From Xenophilus azovorans DSM 13620 (GTDB lineage: Bacteria > Pseudomonadota > Gammaproteobacteria > Burkholderiales > Burkholderiaceae_C), in the NCBI RefSeq assembly GCF_000745855.1, contig NZ_KN050766.1, positions 92,942 through 156,941 of the forward strand: a DNA stretch of 64,000 nucleotides, written 5' to 3'. The notes under the pieces are model-generated. The model was given only the letters and a program-made list of their open reading frames with translations. It was not told the origin of the DNA and ran no database searches. A program made the position numbers and the translations under genes. Numbering within the stretch: position 1 is the first letter of the stretch; each line of letters begins with the position of its first letter. This document shows, in pieces, positions 1-11,347 of the stretch.

Positions 1-1
1 C

Positions 2-364
2 GCCTTCGAGAAGACCTGCGAGCAGCTGGGCTACGCCAATGCGCACATCGAGCGCTTCGCCGCGGTGGTGGTGGCGTCGGCCAGCGAGGCGCACGGCTTC
101 GAGGTGGTGTGCGAGCAAAGCGGGCAGACGGTGGAGGTGCCCGCGGGCAAGTCGATCCTGGACGCGCTGATCGACGCCGGGCTGAACCCGGACCACAGCT
201 GCAAGGAAGGCGTGTGCGGCGCCTGCGAGACGGCGGTGCTGGGCTTCGACGGCGAACTGGACCACCAGGACGGCATCCTGACCAAGCTCGAACGCCAGTC
301 GGGCAAGACGATGATGATCTGCGTGTCGCGCTGCACCGGCAGGAAGCTGGTGCTCGACATCTAG
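2..364 (+). CDS. PDR/VanB-type oxidoreductase, C-terminal ferredoxin part (5' end outside window)
   Basis: This is the end of a phthalate dioxygenase reductase / vanillate demethylase reductase type protein; the start lies before the window. The last ~85 residues form a plant-type [2Fe-2S] ferredoxin domain. Its cluster ligands are visible as HSCKEGVCGACE followed by MICVSRC about 45 residues later. In this family the N-terminal FMN and NADH domains pass electrons to this cluster and on to a Rieske-type ring-hydroxylating or demethylating oxygenase. The oxygenase partner and substrate are not in view. The reading frame is open from base 2 and ends in TAG. Family assignment is firm; substrate is unknown. 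Confidence 0.88.
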   Translation, partial: AFEKTCEQLGYANAHIERFAAVVVASASEAHGFEVVCEQSGQTVEVPAGKSILDALIDAGLNPDHSCKEGVCGACETAVLGFDGELDHQDGILTKLERQSGKTMMICVSRCTGRKLVLDI

Positions 365-416
365 GAGGGCGGTCCGTTCACAGCGTGCCGAGTCCCGGCG
401 CGGCGTCGGCGCTGCT

Positions 417-1181
417 TCAGAAGCGTTCGTCGGCTCCCAGGTAGCGCCACTGCCCCTGCGGCAGCTGCCCCAGCATCACGCGGCCGATGCGGATGCGCTT
501 GAGGCCCACCACCTTCAGGCCGACCAGCTCGCACATGCGGCGGATCTGGCGCTTCTTGCCCTCGGTGAGCACGAAGCGCAGCTGCTCCGGGTTCTGCCAG
601 TCGACGCGGGCCGGCCTGAGCGGCTGGCCGTCGAGCGCGAGGCCGTGGCGCAGCCGCGCCAGCTGCTCGCGGGGAAAGGCGGCCTGCACGTTCGCGGCGA
701 CGTTGCCGAAGCTCACCCGCACCAGGTATTCCTTCTCGATGTCCGAGTCCTCGCCGATCAGCCGGCGGGCGACGCGGCCGTCCTGCGTGAGCACCAGCAG
801 GCCGACCGAATCGATGTCCAGCCGTCCCGCCGGCGCGAGGCCGCGCAGCTGCTGCGGCGCGAAGCGCGTGCGCGAGGCGTCGCCGCGCCAGTGGTTGCGC
901 GGCTGCACCAGGGTGACGGCGGGCGGATGGCCGTCCTCGGCCTGGCCGCTGACGTAGCCCACCGGCTTGTGCAGCAGGATCGTCACCTGCTGCGCCTGCT
1001 GGCCCTGGGCCCGGCGGTCGACCTCGATGCGGTCCTGCGGCCCCACCTTCAGCCCCATCGGGGCCACCTGCCCGTTGACCTTGACCCATCCCTGCTCGAT
1101 CCAGGCATCGGCCTCGCGGCGCGAGCACAGGCCCAGGTCGGCCATGCGCTTGTTCAGGCGGATCGGTTCGGCGGCGGTCAT
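417..1181 (-). CDS. rluF: RluF-like 23S rRNA pseudouridine synthase (RsuA family)
   Basis: A 254-residue RsuA/RluB/E/F-family pseudouridine synthase that isomerises a uridine in rRNA. An N-terminal S4 RNA-binding domain (about residues 8-55, beginning [19 protein letters not shown]) is followed by the catalytic domain. The catalytic Asp lies in the motif [14 protein letters not shown]. The C-terminal [21 protein letters not shown] is the family signature. The KPVGYVS and EKEYLV segments are closest to RluF (U2604 of 23S rRNA), so the symbol is a best guess within the family. It is a single gene, convergent with the reductase upstream and divergent from the AhpD-like gene. Confidence 0.85.
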   Translation of the reverse strand: MTAAEPIRLNKRMADLGLCSRREADAWIEQGWVKVNGQVAPMGLKVGPQDRIEVDRRAQGQQAQQVTILLHKPVGYVSGQAEDGHPPAVTLVQPRNHWRGDASRTRFAPQQLRGLAPAGRLDIDSVGLLVLTQDGRVARRLIGEDSDIEKEYLVRVSFGNVAANVQAAFPREQLARLRHGLALDGQPLRPARVDWQNPEQLRFVLTEGKKRQIRRMCELVGLKVVGLKRIRIGRVMLGQLPQGQWRYLGADERF

Positions 1182-1301
1182 GAGGGTGGAATGCTAGCGG
1201 CTCGGCCGGGCGTGCGCCGGCGGCTCTGTCACAAACCGGGCGGCCGCCCCGTCTTGATGGCATCCCGTCCGTTTTTTTCAACCACCGAAGGAAGAAGCAC
1301 C

Positions 1302-1781
1302 ATGAACCAACGACTCAACGCCTCGCAGACCTCGCCCGAACTCTTCAGGAAGATGGTCGAGCTGAGCATGCAGGTCAAGAAGGCCGACCTGGACCCGAGG
1401 CTGCTGTACCTGGTCGACATCCGCGCCTCGCAGATCAACGGCTGCGGCTTCTGCCTGGACATGCATGTCAAGCAGGCCAAGCTGGCGGGCGAGGGCGAGC
1501 TGCGCCTGCACCACGTCGCGGCCTGGCGCGAATCGCAGTGGTTCGACGCGCGCGAGCGCGCCGCGCTGGCCTGGACGGAAGCGGTCAGCACGCTGCCGCC
1601 GCAGGGCGTGCCCGACGCCGACTACGAGGCGGCGCGCGCGCAGTTCTCCGAGAAGGAGCTGGTGGACCTGACCTTCGCCGTCATGGCCATCAACGCCTGG
1701 AACCGGCTGAACGTCGCCTTCCGCACCCTGCCGGGCTCGGCCGACAAGGCCTACGGGCTGGACAAGGCCGTCTTCGCCTGA
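1302..1781 (+). CDS. AhpD-like carboxymuconolactone decarboxylase family protein
   Basis: A 159-residue alpha-helical protein of the CMD/AhpD alkylhydroperoxidase-like family. The redox motif is visible as CGFCLDMH: a CxxC pair with a His four residues after the second Cys, as in AhpD. This suggests a thiol-dependent peroxidase or disulfide reductase role in the cytoplasm. The start ATG has a clear GGAAG ribosome site about 8 bases upstream. The reading frame stays open far upstream but without a better start. It is a single gene, facing the end of kdpE. The physiological substrate cannot be read from sequence. Confidence 0.85.
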   Translation: MNQRLNASQTSPELFRKMVELSMQVKKADLDPRLLYLVDIRASQINGCGFCLDMHVKQAKLAGEGELRLHHVAAWRESQWFDARERAALAWTEAVSTLPPQGVPDADYEAARAQFSEKELVDLTFAVMAINAWNRLNVAFRTLPGSADKAYGLDKAVFA

Positions 1782-1788
1782 GCCCCGC

Positions 1789-2481
<693 letters not shown>

Positions 2482-2491
2482 GGGCGCGGTG

Positions 2492-5185
2492 CTATTCGGG
2501 CAGCGCCGGCGGCTCGCGCCGCGGCAGCGTGACGGTGAATTCTGCGCCGTCCCCCGCGTCGGCGTTCGCCGCGGCGATCTCGCCGCCGTGCGCCTGCACG
2601 ATGGCCTGGCAGATCGCCAGCCCCAGGCCGACCCCGGGCACGGCCGATTCGGCCTGGCCGCGGGTGAACTTGTCGAACAGCACCTGCTCGCGGCCGCGCA
2701 GGTGCGGCGGCAGGCCGGCGCCGTGGTCGCGCACCGAGATGCGCAGCGCCTGCGGCAGCGCCCGGGCCGACACGACGATGGGCGGCGCCCCGTAGCGGGC
2801 GGCGTTCTCCAGCAGGTTGACCAGCACACGTTCGATCAGCACCGCGTCGAACTCCACCAGCGGCAGGTCGGCCGGCAGGTCGGTGCGCACCGCTGCCGCG
2901 CCGAGCGCCGGCTGCGCGGCACGGATGGCGGCGCCCACCGCCTCCTCGACCGACTGCCAGTCGCGCCGCAGGTTCACCCCGCCGCCTTCCAGCCGCGCCA
3001 TGTCCAGCAGGTTGCCCACCAGCGTGTTCAGCGCCTGCGCCTGGGCGACGATGGCCTGCGCCGTGCGCGCCTGCGCGTCCGACAGCGGCGGCGGCAGCGC
3101 GCGCAGCGACTCGGCCAGGGCGATCAGCGCCGTCAGCGGCGTGCGCACGTCGTGCGAGAGGGCGCCCAGCAGCGCGTTGCGCAGGCGCTCCGACTCGATC
3201 TCCACCACCGCCTGCCGTGCCACGTCGACGTAGTGCACGCGCTCGACCGCGATGGCGACCTGGCGCGCCAGCGTCTCCAGTTGCTGCGCCTGTTCGGGGA
3301 TGAGCAGCCAGCGCGGCTGCGCCGGCCGCAGCGCCAGCACGCCGCGCGCGCGCATCGGCGCGGCCAGCGGCACGTAGTGCCAGGGCTGCGCGGCCAGCGT
3401 GGCCGTGGACAGGCCGGCGCTTTGCCCGTGGCGGAAAGCCCAGTCGGCCACGCCGAGGTCGAAGCCCGCGGGCGGATCGGAGGGGGGCGCCAGGCGGTCC
3501 TGCGCGTCTGCCAGCAGCACCAGCGCCTCGCCGCCGAAGTGCCACTGCACCGCGGCCGCGCCGAGTGCCGCCACCTGGCCCGCCTCCAGCGCGGCCGACA
3601 GTTCGCGCGTCAGCTCGAAGAGCGACTGCGTGCGGCGTTCGCGGCTGGCCGACACGCCGGCCGCGAAGCGCAGCCCGGCGGTGAGCTGGCCCACCAGCAG
3701 GCCCACGCCCAGCATGACGGCGAAGGTCAGCAGGTACTGCACGTCGCTGACGGCGAAGGAGAGCGTGGGCTGCACGAAGAAGTAGTCGAAGGCGATGACG
3801 TTCAGCGCCGCCGCGCAGGCGGCCGGCCCGCGGCCGAAGCGCCAGGCCACGCCCACCACGCCCAGCAGGTAGAGCATGACGATGTTGGTCAGCTCCAGCA
3901 CGCCCGAGAGCGGCGTGGCCAGCAGCGTGACGGCGACGCTGCTGGCCGCGGCCCAGGCGAAGCCGGGCCAGCGGGCGGGGGCGCGCGTGGTGTCGTCCTG
4001 CGCCTCGCCGGGGTCGCGTGGTGCGCGGGCCACGCGGCGCGTGCTGCCGGCCGGCGCGACGGAGATCAGGTCCAGCGCCGGCGCGGTGCGCGCCACCTGG
4101 CGGGCCAGCGTCGGCTGCCAGGGCAGGCGCCGCGAGCGGCTGCGGCCGAGCACCAGCGTCGCGCAGTTCAGGCGCTGCGCCTGCGCGGCCAGCGCGGGCG
4201 CCACCTGCTGGCCGGTGAGCACGGCGGTTTCCGCGCCGAGGTCCTGCGCCAGCCGCAGCACGGCGAGGAGGCGGTCGCGCGCCGCGGCGGGCAGGCGCGC
4301 CAGGCGCGGCGTCTCCACGTAGGCGGCGTGCCAGCGGACGCTGAGCTGGCCGGCCAGGCGGGCGGCGGCGCGCACCGTCTGCGCGGCCTCCTCGCCGGGG
4401 CCCACCGCGGCGAGGATGGCGCCCGAGGTGTTCCAGGCCGGCGGTGCGCCGGCGCCCGACTGCTCCACGCGCCAGCCGCGCACGTCGTCCTCCACATGCT
4501 CGGCGGTGCGGCGCAGGGCGATCTCGCGCAGCGCGATCAGGTTGCCCTTGCGGAAGAAGTTCTGCGCCGCCTGCCGCGCCTGCTGCGGCAGGTAGACCTT
4601 GCCGGCGGCCAGGCGCGCGGCCAGTTCGTCGGGCGTGGCGTCCACCAGCACCACCTCGTCGGCTTCGTCCAGCACGGCATCGGGCACCGTCTCGTGCACG
4701 CGGATGCCGGTGATGGCGCCCACCGTGCCGTTCAGGCTCTCCAGGTGCTGCACGTTCAGCGCCGACCATATGTCGATGCCGGCGGCCAGCAGCTCCTGCA
4801 CGTCCTGCCAGCGCTTGGCATGGCGCGAGCCCGGCGCGTTGCTGTGGGCCAGCTCGTCCACCAGCAGCACCTCGGGGCGGCGCGCGAGGGCGGCGTCGAG
4901 GTCGAATTCCTGCAGCACGCGGCCGCGGTAGGGCACGCCGCGCAGCGGCAGCGCCGGCAGGCCTTCCAGCAGCGCCGCGGTCTCGGCGCGGCCGTGCGTC
5001 TCGATCACGCCGATCAGCACGTCGCGGCCGGCCTCGCGCTCGCGCCGTGCGGCGCTGAGCAGGGCCCAGGTCTTGCCGACCCCTGCGTTGGCGCCGAAGT
5101 AGATGCGCAGCCGGCCGCGCGGCGCCGCCTCCGCATGCAACTGCGCCAGCAGGGCGTCCGGGTCGGGGCGGGCGGCTTCGGCCAT
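2492..5185 (-). CDS. kdpD: KdpD, potassium-responsive sensor histidine kinase
   Basis: An 897-residue full-length KdpD. Order of parts: N-terminal KdpD domain with Walker A motif GANAGVGKTW (31-40) and LLVDELAHSN; a UspA-like domain (about 250-375); four closely packed membrane helices (about 408-505); a GAF-like segment; then the histidine kinase core. The phospho-accepting His678 lies in ALSHDVRTPLTAL, with an N box (NLLENAARYG) and a G box (GVGLGLAICQ). It senses low K+ or turgor and phosphorylates KdpE. It follows a small membrane-protein gene that separates it from kdpC. Confidence 0.96.
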   Translation of the reverse strand: MAEAARPDPDALLAQLHAEAAPRGRLRIYFGANAGVGKTWALLSAARREREAGRDVLIGVIETHGRAETAALLEGLPALPLRGVPYRGRVLQEFDLDAALARRPEVLLVDELAHSNAPGSRHAKRWQDVQELLAAGIDIWSALNVQHLESLNGTVGAITGIRVHETVPDAVLDEADEVVLVDATPDELAARLAAGKVYLPQQARQAAQNFFRKGNLIALREIALRRTAEHVEDDVRGWRVEQSGAGAPPAWNTSGAILAAVGPGEEAAQTVRAAARLAGQLSVRWHAAYVETPRLARLPAAARDRLLAVLRLAQDLGAETAVLTGQQVAPALAAQAQRLNCATLVLGRSRSRRLPWQPTLARQVARTAPALDLISVAPAGSTRRVARAPRDPGEAQDDTTRAPARWPGFAWAAASSVAVTLLATPLSGVLELTNIVMLYLLGVVGVAWRFGRGPAACAAALNVIAFDYFFVQPTLSFAVSDVQYLLTFAVMLGVGLLVGQLTAGLRFAAGVSASRERRTQSLFELTRELSAALEAGQVAALGAAAVQWHFGGEALVLLADAQDRLAPPSDPPAGFDLGVADWAFRHGQSAGLSTATLAAQPWHYVPLAAPMRARGVLALRPAQPRWLLIPEQAQQLETLARQVAIAVERVHYVDVARQAVVEIESERLRNALLGALSHDVRTPLTALIALAESLRALPPPLSDAQARTAQAIVAQAQALNTLVGNLLDMARLEGGGVNLRRDWQSVEEAVGAAIRAAQPALGAAAVRTDLPADLPLVEFDAVLIERVLVNLLENAARYGAPPIVVSARALPQALRISVRDHGAGLPPHLRGREQVLFDKFTRGQAESAVPGVGLGLAICQAIVQAHGGEIAAANADAGDGAEFTVTLPRREPPALPE

Positions 5186-5202
5186 GGGCTCGGCAGCTTA
5201 GC

Positions 5203-5334
5203 TCAGCGTCGCGCGCGCCGGCGCCGCTTCCAGCGGTGGCGCAGCGCGCCCCGGTTCACGGCGGCCCAGGCGAAGAGCGCGGGCACCACGAACGCGGCCA
5301 GCGCGAGCAGCAGGTGGAGCAGGTCGCGGGCCAC
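5203..5334 (-). CDS. Small membrane protein between kdpC and kdpD (43 aa)
   Basis: An uncharacterised 43-residue protein starting with GTG, preceded by an AAGGA ribosome site 6 bases upstream that overlaps the end of kdpC. Residues 4-26 form one strongly hydrophobic helix (LLHLLLALAAFVVPALFAWA), and the tail is very basic (about 10 Arg/Lys in the last 16 residues), predicting a single-span protein with the tail in the cytoplasm. It fills nearly the whole gap between kdpC and kdpD. The ribosome site, the membrane-like composition and the operon position support a real gene. Function is unknown; a link to KdpD or the pump is inference. It is not KdpF, which is found at its usual place before kdpA. 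Confidence 0.6.
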   Translation of the reverse strand: MARDLLHLLLALAAFVVPALFAWAAVNRGALRHRWKRRRRARR

Positions 5335-5344
5335 GGAGCGTCCT

Positions 5345-5938
5345 TCAGCGCTGCGGCAGCGCGTCCAGCGCGAGGTTGAGCGCCAGCACGTTCACGCGCG
5401 GCTCGCCGATCAGGCCGAACAGCAGCGGCGGCTCGGTGTGCTGCGCCACCAGTTGCTCCAGCTGTGCCGCCGGCAGGCCGCGCAGGCGGGCGATGCGGGG
5501 CAGCTGGTAGCGCGCCGCGGCCGGGCTGATGTGCGGGTCCAGGCCGCTGGCCGAGGCGGTGACCAGGTCGGCCGGCACCGGCGTGCCGCTGGCCGGGTCG
5601 GCGGCGCGCAGCGCCTCGATGCGCGCCCTGACCGCCTCCGCCAGCGCGGGGTTCAGCGGCCCCTGGTTCGAGCCCGACGAGGCGGCCGCGTTGTAGGGCA
5701 GGGGCGCGGTCGCCGAGGGGCGGCCCCAGAAGTGCCGCGGGTCGCTGAAGTTCTGGCCGATGAGCGCGGAGCCGACGGCCCGGCCGTCCCGCATCACCAG
5801 GCTGCCGGCCGCCGCCTCGGGGAAGGCGAGGCGGGCCACGCCGGTCACGGCCAGCGGGTAGGCGATGCCGGTGAGCACGCTCAGCAGCACGAACAGGGCG
5901 ATCGCCGGGCGCAGGAGGGAAAGGGTGTTCTTCATCAT
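5345..5938 (-). CDS. kdpC: KdpC, potassium-transporting ATPase subunit C
   Basis: A 197-residue KdpC with one N-terminal membrane helix (about 8-35) and a large periplasmic domain. Family landmarks are visible: [20 protein letters not shown], the NQGPLNPAL segment, [14 protein letters not shown] near residue 130, and a C-terminal [15 protein letters not shown]. KdpC stabilises the KdpFABC complex and is needed for high-affinity K+ transport. Two adjacent ATG codons could start it; the first is used. It lies 13 bases after kdpB. Confidence 0.95.
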   Translation of the reverse strand: MMKNTLSLLRPAIALFVLLSVLTGIAYPLAVTGVARLAFPEAAAGSLVMRDGRAVGSALIGQNFSDPRHFWGRPSATAPLPYNAAASSGSNQGPLNPALAEAVRARIEALRAADPASGTPVPADLVTASASGLDPHISPAAARYQLPRIARLRGLPAAQLEQLVAQHTEPPLLFGLIGEPRVNVLALNLALDALPQR

Positions 5939-5951
5939 GTGGCGGGTTCCT

Positions 5952-8048
<2,097 letters not shown>

Positions 8049-8055
8049 GGCGGCC

Positions 8056-9768
8056 TCACTTCCAGAGCATCAGGTGCTCGACCGCCGGGCCCAGGGCCAG
8101 CGCCGGCACGTAGTTCAGCAGGCCCACCAGCAGCACCGTGCCGATCAGCAGCACGACGAACAGCGGCCCGTGCGTGGGCAGCGTGCCGGCCGTCACCGGC
8201 ACGCGCTGCTTGCCGGCCAGCGCGCCGGCCATCGCCAGCACCGGCACGATCACGCCGAAGCGGCCCAGCCACATCGCCAGGCCCAGCCAGGCGTTGTAGA
8301 AGGGCGTGTTGGCCGCGAGGCCCGCGAAGGCGCTGCCGTTGTTGTTGGCCGCCGAGCTGAAGGCGTAGAGGATCTCGGAGAAGCCGTGCGCGCCCGGGTT
8401 GGCGATGCCGGCCCGGCCGGCGCCGGCGCCCACCGCCACGGCGGTGCCCAGCAGCACCAGCAGCGGCGTGACGAGGATGGCGATCGAGGTCAACTTCATC
8501 TCGTACACCTCGATCTTCTTGCCCAGGTACTCGGGCGTGCGGCCGATCATCAGCCCGGCGATGAACACCGCCAGCACCGCGAACACCAGCATGCCGTACA
8601 GGCCCGCGCCGACGCCGCCGAACACCACCTCGCCCAGCTGCATCAGCACCAGCGGCACGAGGCCGCCCAGCGGCGTGAAGGAGTCGTGCATGGCGACCAC
8701 GGCGCCGCAGGAGGCCGCGGTGGTGACCACGGCGAACAGCGCGGAGGCGTCGATGCCGAAGCGCAGCTCCTTGCCTTCCATGTTGCCCATCGACGGATCG
8801 ACGCCCAGCGCCGTCAGCAAAGGGTTGCCGGCGGCTTCCGCCCAGGTGGCGACGGCCACGGCGGCAACGAAGAGCAGCGTCATCGCCGCCAGCAGCGCCC
8901 ACCCCTGGCGGATGTCGCCCACGGCCCGGCCGAAGGCGAGGCACAGCGCGGCCGGGATGAGGAAGATCGCCAGCATCTGCACCAGGTTCGTCAGCGCCGT
9001 GGGGTTCTCGTAGGGGTGCGCCGAGTTGGCGTTGAAGAAGCCGCCGCCGTTGGTGCCCAGCATCTTGATGGCCTCCTGCGAGGCGACCGGGCCCAGGGCG
9101 AGGGTCTGCCGGCCGGCTTCCAGCGTCGCCACCTCGCGCGGGCCGTCGAAGTTCTGGATCACGCCCTGCGAGACGAAGAACACCGCGATCAGGAAGGCGA
9201 CCGGCACCAGCACCCACAGCGTGACGCGCGTGAGGTCGGCCCAGGCGTTGCCGACGGCGCCGAAGCGCGCCGTGCCCTGGCGGCCCCCGCCGCGCGCCGC
9301 GAAGCCGCGCACCAGCGCGAAGGCCACCGCGATGCCGGTGGCGGCGGACAGGAAGTTCTGCACCGCCAGCCCCAGCATCTGGGTGAGGTGGCTCATGGTG
9401 CTCTCGCCGCCGTAGCCCTGCCAGTTGGTGTTCGTCACGAAGCTCACGGCCGTGTTGAAGGCCGAGTCCGGCGAGACGGCGCCAAGGCCGGCGGGATTGA
9501 GCGGCAGCACGCCCTGCAGGCGCTGCAGCCCGTAGACCACCAGCGTGCCGAGCGCGTTGAAGACCAGCAGCGCCAGCGCGTAGCCGCTCCAGTCCATCAC
9601 GGCGTCCGGCCGTACGCCGGCCAGGCGATACAGCGGCGCCTCGGCGCGCTGCATCCAGCGCGGCAGGCGGCCGTCGACCAGCGCCGCGAGGCCGCGGCCC
9701 AGCGGCCAGGCCAGCAGGCCCAGCAGCACGAGGAACAGGGCCAGCAGGCCCCAGGCTTGCGCGTTCAC
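8056..9768 (-). CDS. kdpA: KdpA, potassium channel-like subunit of the K+ pump
   Basis: A 570-residue integral membrane protein of the Kdp pump, related to K+ channels. Filter-region sequences typical of KdpA are present: [55 protein letters not shown] and [14 protein letters not shown]. The start codon is GTG and overlaps the stop of kdpF by four bases (GTGA), so the two are translationally coupled. Length is normal for the family. Confidence 0.96.
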   Translation of the reverse strand: MNAQAWGLLALFLVLLGLLAWPLGRGLAALVDGRLPRWMQRAEAPLYRLAGVRPDAVMDWSGYALALLVFNALGTLVVYGLQRLQGVLPLNPAGLGAVSPDSAFNTAVSFVTNTNWQGYGGESTMSHLTQMLGLAVQNFLSAATGIAVAFALVRGFAARGGGRQGTARFGAVGNAWADLTRVTLWVLVPVAFLIAVFFVSQGVIQNFDGPREVATLEAGRQTLALGPVASQEAIKMLGTNGGGFFNANSAHPYENPTALTNLVQMLAIFLIPAALCLAFGRAVGDIRQGWALLAAMTLLFVAAVAVATWAEAAGNPLLTALGVDPSMGNMEGKELRFGIDASALFAVVTTAASCGAVVAMHDSFTPLGGLVPLVLMQLGEVVFGGVGAGLYGMLVFAVLAVFIAGLMIGRTPEYLGKKIEVYEMKLTSIAILVTPLLVLLGTAVAVGAGAGRAGIANPGAHGFSEILYAFSSAANNNGSAFAGLAANTPFYNAWLGLAMWLGRFGVIVPVLAMAGALAGKQRVPVTAGTLPTHGPLFVVLLIGTVLLVGLLNYVPALALGPAVEHLMLWK

Positions 9769-9869
9769 GGCTGGAACGCCTCGGCGCAGACCAGCGCGAA
9801 GACCAGGTAGGCCAGCAGCAGCACGGCGAGCAGCCCGCCGAAGCCGTAGAGGGCTTCCAACGGGATCAT
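9765..9869 (-). CDS. kdpF: KdpF, small stabilising subunit of the K+ pump
   Basis: A 34-residue single-span membrane protein. The core [16 protein letters not shown] closely matches the known KdpF pattern (E. coli LLLGYLVYALINAEAF, from memory). KdpF sits at the KdpA-lipid interface and stabilises the complex. The ATG overlaps the stop of the preceding small gene by four bases (ATGA), and its own stop overlaps the kdpA start. A longer in-frame reading from upstream is possible but would ignore this coupling. Confidence 0.88.
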   Translation of the reverse strand: MIPLEALYGFGGLLAVLLLAYLVFALVCAEAFQP

Positions 9870-9970
9870 GGCCGCTCTCCCTGCGGCCGGCCGAGCCGCC
9901 ACAGCCCGGCGGCCAATGCCGCCGCGGCCACCCAGAGCAGGGCCAGCGCGCCCATCCAGACCATGTCCAT
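9866..9970 (-). CDS. Small membrane protein at the head of the kdp operon (34 aa)
   Basis: An uncharacterised 34-residue protein read in a different frame from kdpF. It starts with ATG and has an AGGAG ribosome site 6 bases upstream. Residues 4-24 form a hydrophobic helix ([20 protein letters not shown]) followed by a short basic tail. Its stop overlaps the kdpF start (ATGA), the same coupling as kdpF to kdpA, so translation of the whole operon appears to begin here. Function is unknown. It could be a second KdpF-like stabilising peptide or a leader peptide that sets operon translation; both are inference. Confidence 0.6.
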   Translation of the reverse strand: MDMVWMGALALLWVAAAALAAGLWRLGRPQGERP

Positions 9971-9976
9971 TCATCA

Positions 9977-10004
9977 CTCCTGCCAACGTCAAACAGATGG
10001 CAGG
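9977..10004 (-). promoter_or_regulatory. kdp leader hairpin overlapping the first ribosome site
   Basis: A 7-bp perfect inverted repeat, CCTGCCA (9979-9985) and TGGCAGG (9998-10004), with a 12-base loop. It lies directly upstream of the first kdp-operon gene. In the minus-strand transcript the second arm contains the AGG of the AGGAG ribosome site (9981-9977), so folding would hide it. This may give translational control. No experimental class of riboswitch is recognised here. Confidence 0.4.
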
Positions 10005-10109
10005 CAGTCTCGGAACGGGGGCGTCAAAACGGGGTAGAGAGTGGGGTCGGCCGTATCAAAAAACCGTCAAGACGGCGAATAGCGCCAATAGTGGCATAAA
10101 GCAACTAAA

Positions 10110-10138
10110 TTGGACTTCACGCGGAAAGGCTGTTATCT
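10110..10138 (+). promoter_or_regulatory. Candidate sigma-70 promoter of the NAD salvage unit
   Basis: TTGGAC (10110-10115) and TTATCT (10133-10138) are separated by 17 bases, within a locally AT-richer stretch (about 10020-10140). They lie about 48 bases upstream of the NadM-Nudix start. Four of six bases match the consensus in each box. The rest of the 9971-10185 gap holds the kdp leader on the other strand and nothing else recognised. Confidence 0.4.
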
Positions 10139-10185
10139 TGGCCGCACGGCATCCACGGAGGGTGCTTTTCTTGGGGGATTCCCAG

Positions 10186-11283
10186 ATGAACGCCAACGCC
10201 ACGGGCGCCTCGCCGGCGCGCCAGTTCTCCTATGCGGTCGTGATCGGCCGCTTCCAGCCCCTGCACCACGGCCACCAGCGCTTGATCGAGCAGGCCCTGC
10301 GCACGGCCAGGCGCGTCATCGTCGTCGTCGGCTCCGACCGCCAGCCGCGCAGCGTGAAGAACCCCTTCACCTTCGACGAGCGCGAGCGCATGGTGCGCGC
10401 CTGCCTGCAGGGCCAGGCCGAGCAGATGCGCGTGAGCGTGGTGGGCGTGGGCGATTCGCCCTACAACGACCAGCTCTGGATCGCGTCCATCCAGCAAGCG
10501 GTGGACCGCCTCATCGCGCAGGACGGGGCCGACCCGGCGCACACGCGCGTGGCGCTGGTCGGCCACCTCAAGGACGCGAGCAGCTACTACCTGCGCCTGT
10601 TCCCGCGCTGGGAGTTCGTGCCCAACGAGGCCGTGCAGAGCATCCACGCGACCGAGGTGCGGCAGCTCTACTTCGATCCCGGGCGGCGCGGCCGGATCCC
10701 GCCCGACGCCTTGCCCGAGGGCACGGCGAGCTTCCTCGCGCAATTCGCCGCCTCGGCCGACTACGCCGCGCTGGTGGAGGAGCGCGTCTTCCTCGACGAC
10801 TACCGCGACAAGTACCGCTACGCCGGCAGCGAGTTTCCGCCCATCTTCACCACCGTCGACGCGGTGGTGGTCGAGGCCGGCCACATCCTGCTGGTGCAGC
10901 GCAGGTTCCAGCCGGGCAAGGGCGCATGGGCGCTGCCGGGCGGCTTCGTCGGGAAGAACGAGCGGCTGCTCGACGCCGCCATCCGCGAGCTGAAGGAGGA
11001 GACGCGCCTGAAGGTGCCGGTGCCGGTGCTGCACGGCAGCGTGAAGGGTCGCGAGGTCTTCGACGCGCCGCAGCGCTCGCAGCGCGGCCGCACCATCACG
11101 CACGCCTTCTTCTTCGAGCTGGCGCACAACCAGTGGACGGGGCTGACGGAAGTGCGCGCCAGCGACGACGCGGCGCAGGCGCGCTGGGTGCCGCTGGCCG
11201 AGTTCCTGGACATGCGCGAGCGCATGTACGAGGACCACTACTTCATCGCCAATCACTTCCTGGGAGGACTGGGCAAGAACTGA
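10186..11283 (+). CDS. nadM: Bifunctional NMN adenylyltransferase / Nudix hydrolase
   Basis: A 365-residue fusion enzyme. The N-terminal half (about 15-195) is an NMN adenylyltransferase that joins NMN and ATP to make NAD; its nucleotidyl-transferase motif is GRFQPLHHGH, with SIHATEVRQ further on. The C-terminal half (about 220-360) is a Nudix hydrolase, with box G...E...RELKEETRL at about residues 252-275, a variant in which the usual EExG glycine is Arg. Related fusions hydrolyse ADP-ribose. The ATG has a GGGGGA ribosome site. It lies 64 bases before nadV and they should form one salvage operon. Confidence 0.93.
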   Translation: MNANATGASPARQFSYAVVIGRFQPLHHGHQRLIEQALRTARRVIVVVGSDRQPRSVKNPFTFDERERMVRACLQGQAEQMRVSVVGVGDSPYNDQLWIASIQQAVDRLIAQDGADPAHTRVALVGHLKDASSYYLRLFPRWEFVPNEAVQSIHATEVRQLYFDPGRRGRIPPDALPEGTASFLAQFAASADYAALVEERVFLDDYRDKYRYAGSEFPPIFTTVDAVVVEAGHILLVQRRFQPGKGAWALPGGFVGKNERLLDAAIRELKEETRLKVPVPVLHGSVKGREVFDAPQRSQRGRTITHAFFFELAHNQWTGLTEVRASDDAAQARWVPLAEFLDMRERMYEDHYFIANHFLGGLGKN

Positions 11284-11347
11284 GGCAGCGCCCGGTCCAT
11301 GGCAACGGGCGCCGGTGGACGGCGCCCATCGTGAAAGGAGCTTTCAC

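Noticed and set aside
9971-10185. Riboswitch for potassium or cyclic di-AMP before kdp
   Set aside because: The leader is too short and shows only one simple hairpin; the conserved cores of known classes are not visible.
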